NCBI GenBank assembly: GCA_934667295.1 | Contig: CAKULR010000006.1 | Coordinates: 1-21,174 of the forward strand | Reading direction: 5' to 3' | Length of the DNA stretch: 21,174 nt | From: an uncultured Kiritimatiellota bacterium | GTDB taxonomy: Bacteria > Verrucomicrobiota > Kiritimatiellia > RFP12 > UBA1067 | In this document: piece after piece, positions 21,095 through 21,174 of the stretch | How the letters are laid out: every line of letters starts with the position of its first letter | Numbering within the stretch: the stretch's first letter is position 1 | The notes under the pieces: generated by a model | What the model saw: only the letters and a program-made list of their open reading frames with translations | What the model was told of the DNA's origin: nothing | The model's database searches: none | Position numbers and translations under genes: made by a program

Positions 21095-21123
21095 AGGATA
21101 GAGGAAATTCGCCGATTTGGCAA
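21095..21123 (-). promoter_or_regulatory. Promoter of the coiled-coil protein operon
   Basis: On the minus strand TTGCCA (21123-21118) and TATCCT (21100-21095) are 17 bases apart, matching 5/6 and 4/6 of consensus, about 70 bases upstream of the ATG at 21026. Confidence 0.5.
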
Positions 21124-21156
21124 TTCCAAAATGCGTTTTTTTCGGGGGGCGTCCTC

Positions 21157-21174
21157 GGGGGGGGGGGGGGGGGG
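21157..21174. other. Terminal poly-G run, probable sequencing artefact
   Basis: The window ends in 18 consecutive G residues. A run at the exact end of a sequence is typical of a two-colour sequencing or assembly edge artefact. It should not be read as biology without independent reads. Confidence 0.7.

Overview
The window is a GC-rich, gene-dense bacterial chromosome segment. Nearly all genes lie on the minus strand in short operons whose genes overlap by 1-4 bases; recQ is the only clear plus-strand gene. Content suggests an anaerobe or fermenter: a KamA-type radical SAM enzyme, an indolepyruvate:ferredoxin oxidoreductase subunit, two acyl-CoA ligases, LuxS/MtnN, a fused SecDF and a MetX-MetW fusion. 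The overall style (small lipoprotein, coiled-coil envelope protein, fused SecDF) fits an uncultured Verrucomicrobiota/Kiritimatiellae-like lineage, but that placement is inference and there is no rRNA to test it. No CRISPR array, transposase or phage structural gene is visible.

Layout. Positions 1-125 hold a palindromic mosaic element. 126-2635 is a two-gene unit, an AMP-forming acyl-CoA ligase followed by a KamA-like aminomutase. 2640-5640 is a less GC-rich, decayed type I restriction-modification island: a 62-codon hsdM remnant, an intact YhcG/DUF1016 nuclease, a Fic gene frameshifted at an A7 run, and an unrecognised ORF or relic. A tRNA-Val(UAC) follows at 5743-5819. 5861-8129 carries, in transcription order, a Tat-exported metallophosphoesterase, mtnN and luxS. 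8243-10373 carries nfu-like, iorB and paaK without iorA. hisD (10683-11981) and recQ (12230-14149) diverge from a shared intergenic region. recQ converges with and overlaps the metX-metW fusion, which lies directly downstream of secDF. The last operon (18566-21026) encodes a coiled-coil membrane protein, a small lipoprotein, an RluA-type pseudouridine synthase and a two-helix membrane protein.

How the genes relate. MtnN and LuxS are consecutive steps of S-adenosylhomocysteine detoxification (AI-2 production), and MetX-MetW feeds methionine synthesis, so sulfur/methyl metabolism appears twice. IorB with PaaK points to interconversion of aryl-pyruvates and aryl-acetyl-CoA. KamA with the acyl-CoA ligase may form and activate a beta-amino acid.

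The most unusual material is non-coding. (1) Three copies of a mosaic element (1-94, 10416-10508, 10544-10636) pair a long nested hairpin with a small 'CTGCG' hairpin; outer and inner stems differ between copies by compensatory changes. Two copies lie back to back in the predicted ~290-nt leader of the nfu-iorB-paaK operon. (2) A second family built of TTAAGTNG octamers and CTTAA-flanked GAA-capped mini-hairpins brackets the phosphoesterase-mtnN pair. It makes a perfect 30-bp stem at 8165-8246, supplies the paaK stop codon and appears to encode the last nine residues of MtnN. (3) Two CGCAAC/GTTGCG palindromes with differing outer arms occur at 2915 and 12063.
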